Assembly: GCA_029257185.1 (NCBI GenBank)
Contig: JARICT010000004.1
Coordinates: 1-46,112 of the forward strand
Origin: Quadrisphaera sp.
GTDB lineage: Bacteria > Actinomycetota > Actinomycetes > Actinomycetales > Quadrisphaeraceae
Length of the DNA stretch: 46,112 bases
Direction: 5' to 3'
A program made the translations under genes and the position numbers. Numbering within the stretch: position 1 is the stretch's first letter; each line of letters starts with the position of its first letter. The notes below the pieces were generated by a model, which searched no databases, was not told where the DNA came from, and saw only the letters and a program-made list of their open reading frames with translations. Shown here piece by piece: positions 45,201 through 46,112 of the stretch.

Positions 45201-45767
45201 GTGATGATCTATGGGGCGGCCGACCAGAGGCGCTTCCTCGTCGACATCGGTGTCCACGGCAAGCGCGGTGCCACCGCCAACGCTCTGCTGCGCCACCTCG
45301 AGCCGATAGTGGCGAGACGGCCCCAATCGCTGGACGTCGCGGTGCAAGAGGAGCTGGAACGAGTCATGGCGATCAGCGCTTCCGAAGTGACGCCGGCGGC
45401 CTCGACCGAGGGGTCGCTCGGCAGCGCCGTCGCGGTCCTCGATCGTGCGGACGTCGACGTGGTGGCCACCAACGACGTGTACTGGGACAAGGTCCGCTCC
45501 ATCGAGCCGCTGGGGCTGCGAAAAGTCTTTGACGCGACCGTCCTCGGAGTGCATAATTATGTGGCAAACGGTATATCCATGCACAATTCGATTGAACAAG
45601 ATGCGGACATGGTCATCCTTCTCCACCGAGAAGATGCCTATGACCGAGAATCACCTCGAGCGGGTGAGGCGGACCTCATCGTGGCCAAGCACCGGAACGG
45701 CCCGACGGACACCATCGTGGTGGCGTTCCAGGGCCACTACTCACGCTTCGTGGACATGGCGCAGTAA
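42201..45767 (+). CDS. dnaB: Replicative DNA helicase DnaB with two inteins
   Basis: Hexameric helicase that unwinds the fork. Exteins: residues 1-229, 553-719 and 1130-1188, together about 455 residues, the normal DnaB length. N-domain TPPQDVAAEQSVLGGMML; P-loop ARPAIGK|ST interrupted after Lys229 by intein 1; SLEMSKNEI, VVIDYLQLM (Walker B), QLNRGAEARTDKKP and LRESG|SIEQDADMVILLHR interrupted by intein 2. ATG at 42201 has GGGGGA upstream. Translated protein 1188 residues. Only splicing can yield an active helicase, since both inteins break active-site motifs. Confidence 0.97.
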   Translation: MSIELEEYERSAGGSEDLGRTPPQDVAAEQSVLGGMMLSKDAIADVVEQLRGSDFYRPAHEMVYDAVLDLYGRGEPADAITVAATLTQRGQLGRVGGQSYLHTLISAVPTAANAGYYARIVRERAVLRRLVEAGTKIVQLGYAADGGDVDGLVNSAQAEVYAVTERTVSEDYVPLGDVLEGTIDEIEASSHRGDGMVGVPTGFADLDQLTNGLHPGQMIVIAARPAIGKALALGTALPTPTGWTTMGRVAVGDEVLAADGSPTRVLAATGVMRGRPCFEVTFDDATTVVADAEHQWVTRTSAERAAGESGGVRTTAQLAAATVADPTADHRVALTAPLVLPVPALPLAPYALGAWLAGGHRDAALLTTDDHAVLARVEGEGYRTERVDGGLTHRWLGGEGCEDEVPALLSAHGLLGVPRVPATYLRADEASRRALLAGLLDVAGGVTEPGGVCLTLGDDELATDVRELVVGLGYRCTPGGPPTAVSFAAEEDVFWLERQRLLHKERRTGVAVAGDRAVVSVVAVPSVPVRCIEVAHPSHLYLATRSMVPTHNSTIGLDIARSASIKNGMPSVIFSLEMSKNEITMRLLSAEAKIPLQNMRKGTMREEDWTKLARTMGQVSEAPMFIDDSPNMTLMEIRAKCRRIKQQHDLKLVVIDYLQLMTSGKRVESRQQEVSEFSRALKLLAKELQVPVIAISQLNRGAEARTDKKPAMSDLRESGCLTAESRLMRADTGAEVTIGELVESEARDVPVWALNERLQLVPRTLTHAFSTGEKQTYRLTMTSGRQVEATGNHPLLTVEGWRPLAEIREGDRLGIIRHVPPPAQVEAWHHDEVVLLAHMIGDGSMVKRQPIRYASVDEANLDVVSDAARRRFGITAVRDDYPAARVTTLRLPAPYRLARGRRNSIAAWLDELGLFGLRSHEKFVPHGVFGLPKTQVALFLRHLWATDGCVYRYDQLGFGRIYYASTSRRLADDVVRLLARFNILGRVSTTTKGKYRDCYQVMIYGAADQRRFLVDIGVHGKRGATANALLRHLEPIVARRPQSLDVAVQEELERVMAISASEVTPAASTEGSLGSAVAVLDRADVDVVATNDVYWDKVRSIEPLGLRKVFDATVLGVHNYVANGISMHNSIEQDADMVILLHREDAYDRESPRAGEADLIVAKHRNGPTDTIVVAFQGHYSRFVDMAQ
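42888..43856 (+). mobile_element. Intein 1 in dnaB (class 3, P-loop site, degenerate endonuclease)
   Basis: Residues 230-552 (323 aa), inserted between Lys229 and Ser553 of the Walker A motif. It starts with Ala, not Cys or Ser, and carries the WCT set of class 3 inteins: Trp296 (block B, DAEHQW), Cys531 (block F, VRCIEVAHPSHLYL) and Thr550 in the terminal VPTHN. Class 3 inteins begin splicing from the block F Cys. The LAGLIDADG-like helices are degenerate (block C LGAWLAGGH; block E LLAGLLDVAGG, Ala replacing the metal-binding Asp), so the endonuclease is probably inactive. GC and codons are like the host. Confidence 0.88.
44358..45587 (+). mobile_element. Intein 2 in dnaB (class 1, active-looking homing endonuclease)
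   Basis: Residues 720-1129 (410 aa), beginning Cys720 (CLTAESRL) and ending SMHN, next extein residue Ser1130. Block B TGNHPLLT (Thr790, His793), block F VFDATVLGVHNYVANG. LAGLIDADG helices keep their acidic residues: LLAHMIGDGSM (Asp842) and FLRHLWATDG (Asp947), so the endonuclease could be active. Base composition is lower in GC than the surroundings, especially at the 3' end, fitting recent acquisition. Confidence 0.92.
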
Positions 45768-46112
45768 CACCCGGGGACGGTGTGTCGTCGACGGTGCCTG
45801 CTCGCGCCGACGACGGTGAGCGCGACGCCCAGCGGGGACCTGGTGTGCGCGACACGCCGCACGACGGCGCACCGGCTCCCCGCTCGACGTGTGGACGCCC
45901 CATCAACTCCCCGCTCGGCGGACGAGGCCAGCTCCGCCCCTGCGATCCGCCGAGGGCTCCGCGCCGGTTCGCTGCTCAGCGGTGACGCGTCCTGAGCGGT
46001 GCTGACAGGGCGGCTCCGGCTCCTGTGGACAGCCGGCACCCGTCCACAGGCAGTTCCGCGACGTCAGCCGCCGCATCCGCCGCCGTGACTGGATGACCAC
46101 GCGGCACAATGC
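45768..46112. other. Region after dnaB without a supported gene
   Basis: No convincing coding region; short frames lack family features. A pair of inverted DnaA-box-like 9-mers (TGTGGACAG at 46024, CCGTCCACA at 46040) form a CCTGTGGAC/GTCCACAGG dyad with an 11-bp spacer. No clear terminator for dnaB was recognised. Confidence 0.5.

Noticed and set aside
45737..46109. Short minus-strand frames after dnaB
   Set aside because: No recognisable domain, no SD, and compositions like shadow frames; treated as intergenic.

Overview
The window is the replication-origin region of a very GC-rich (roughly 74%) actinobacterial chromosome. Gene order (gyrB-dciA-recF-gnd-dnaN-oriC-dnaA | rpmH-rnpA-yidD-yidC-khpB-rsmG-parA-parB-GNAT, then trxA-trxB), frequent GTG starts, GTGA/ATGA stop-start overlaps, an ANTAR regulator and an inositol-phosphate synthase all fit Actinomycetota, most likely Kineosporiales or Micrococcales; the genus is inferred only and not fixed. 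It reads as chromosome throughout; the only clear mobile DNA is two inteins in dnaB.

Region by region. (1) 1-7019, minus strand: partial gyrB, dciA, recF, a short 6-phosphogluconate dehydrogenase, dnaN, oriC (4932-5495, about 14 DnaA-box-like sites) and dnaA. (2) 7170-14516, plus strand: rpmH promoter, ribosomal protein L34, RNase P protein, membrane insertion (yidD, yidC), khpB, rsmG, parA, parB and a GNAT protein, with two good parS sites and one weak one at 12.0-14.6 kb. (3) 14637-25378, minus strand: trxA, trxB, a MurJ-associated pseudokinase, an aspartate/glutamate racemase plus a D-aspartate-ligase-like ATP-grasp enzyme, murJ, a large secreted/membrane protein and a NUDIX hydrolase. The racemase/ligase pair separates murJ from the pseudokinase; these two are fused in mycobacteria and usually adjacent elsewhere, so a peptidoglycan cross-bridge function is suggested. 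(4) 25481-33674: cca, then a PadR-ino1-MFS operon with a clear operator, a PAS-GAF-ANTAR regulator and an orphan CheR-PAS protein. (5) 33946-39945: class A penicillin-binding protein, polytopic membrane protein, and the rpsF-ssb-rpsR-rplI operon ending in a strong terminator. (6) 39946-42200: an inverted array of 41-bp-spaced repeats, a MATE-type exporter, and a second cluster of DnaA boxes. (7) 42201-45767: dnaB carrying two inteins, one class 3 with a degenerate homing endonuclease inside the P-loop and one class 1 with apparently intact endonuclease motifs near the C-terminal active site.

The genes cover replication initiation (dnaA, dnaN, dnaB, ssb, gyrB, recF, dciA), segregation (parAB/parS), envelope biogenesis (yidC, murJ, pseudokinase, PBP, racemase/ligase), thiol redox (trxAB), and tRNA/rRNA maturation. 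The best leads are the double-intein dnaB with an AT-rich flank, the DnaA-box cluster beside dnaB, the D-amino-acid cassette beside murJ, and the 41-bp repeat array.
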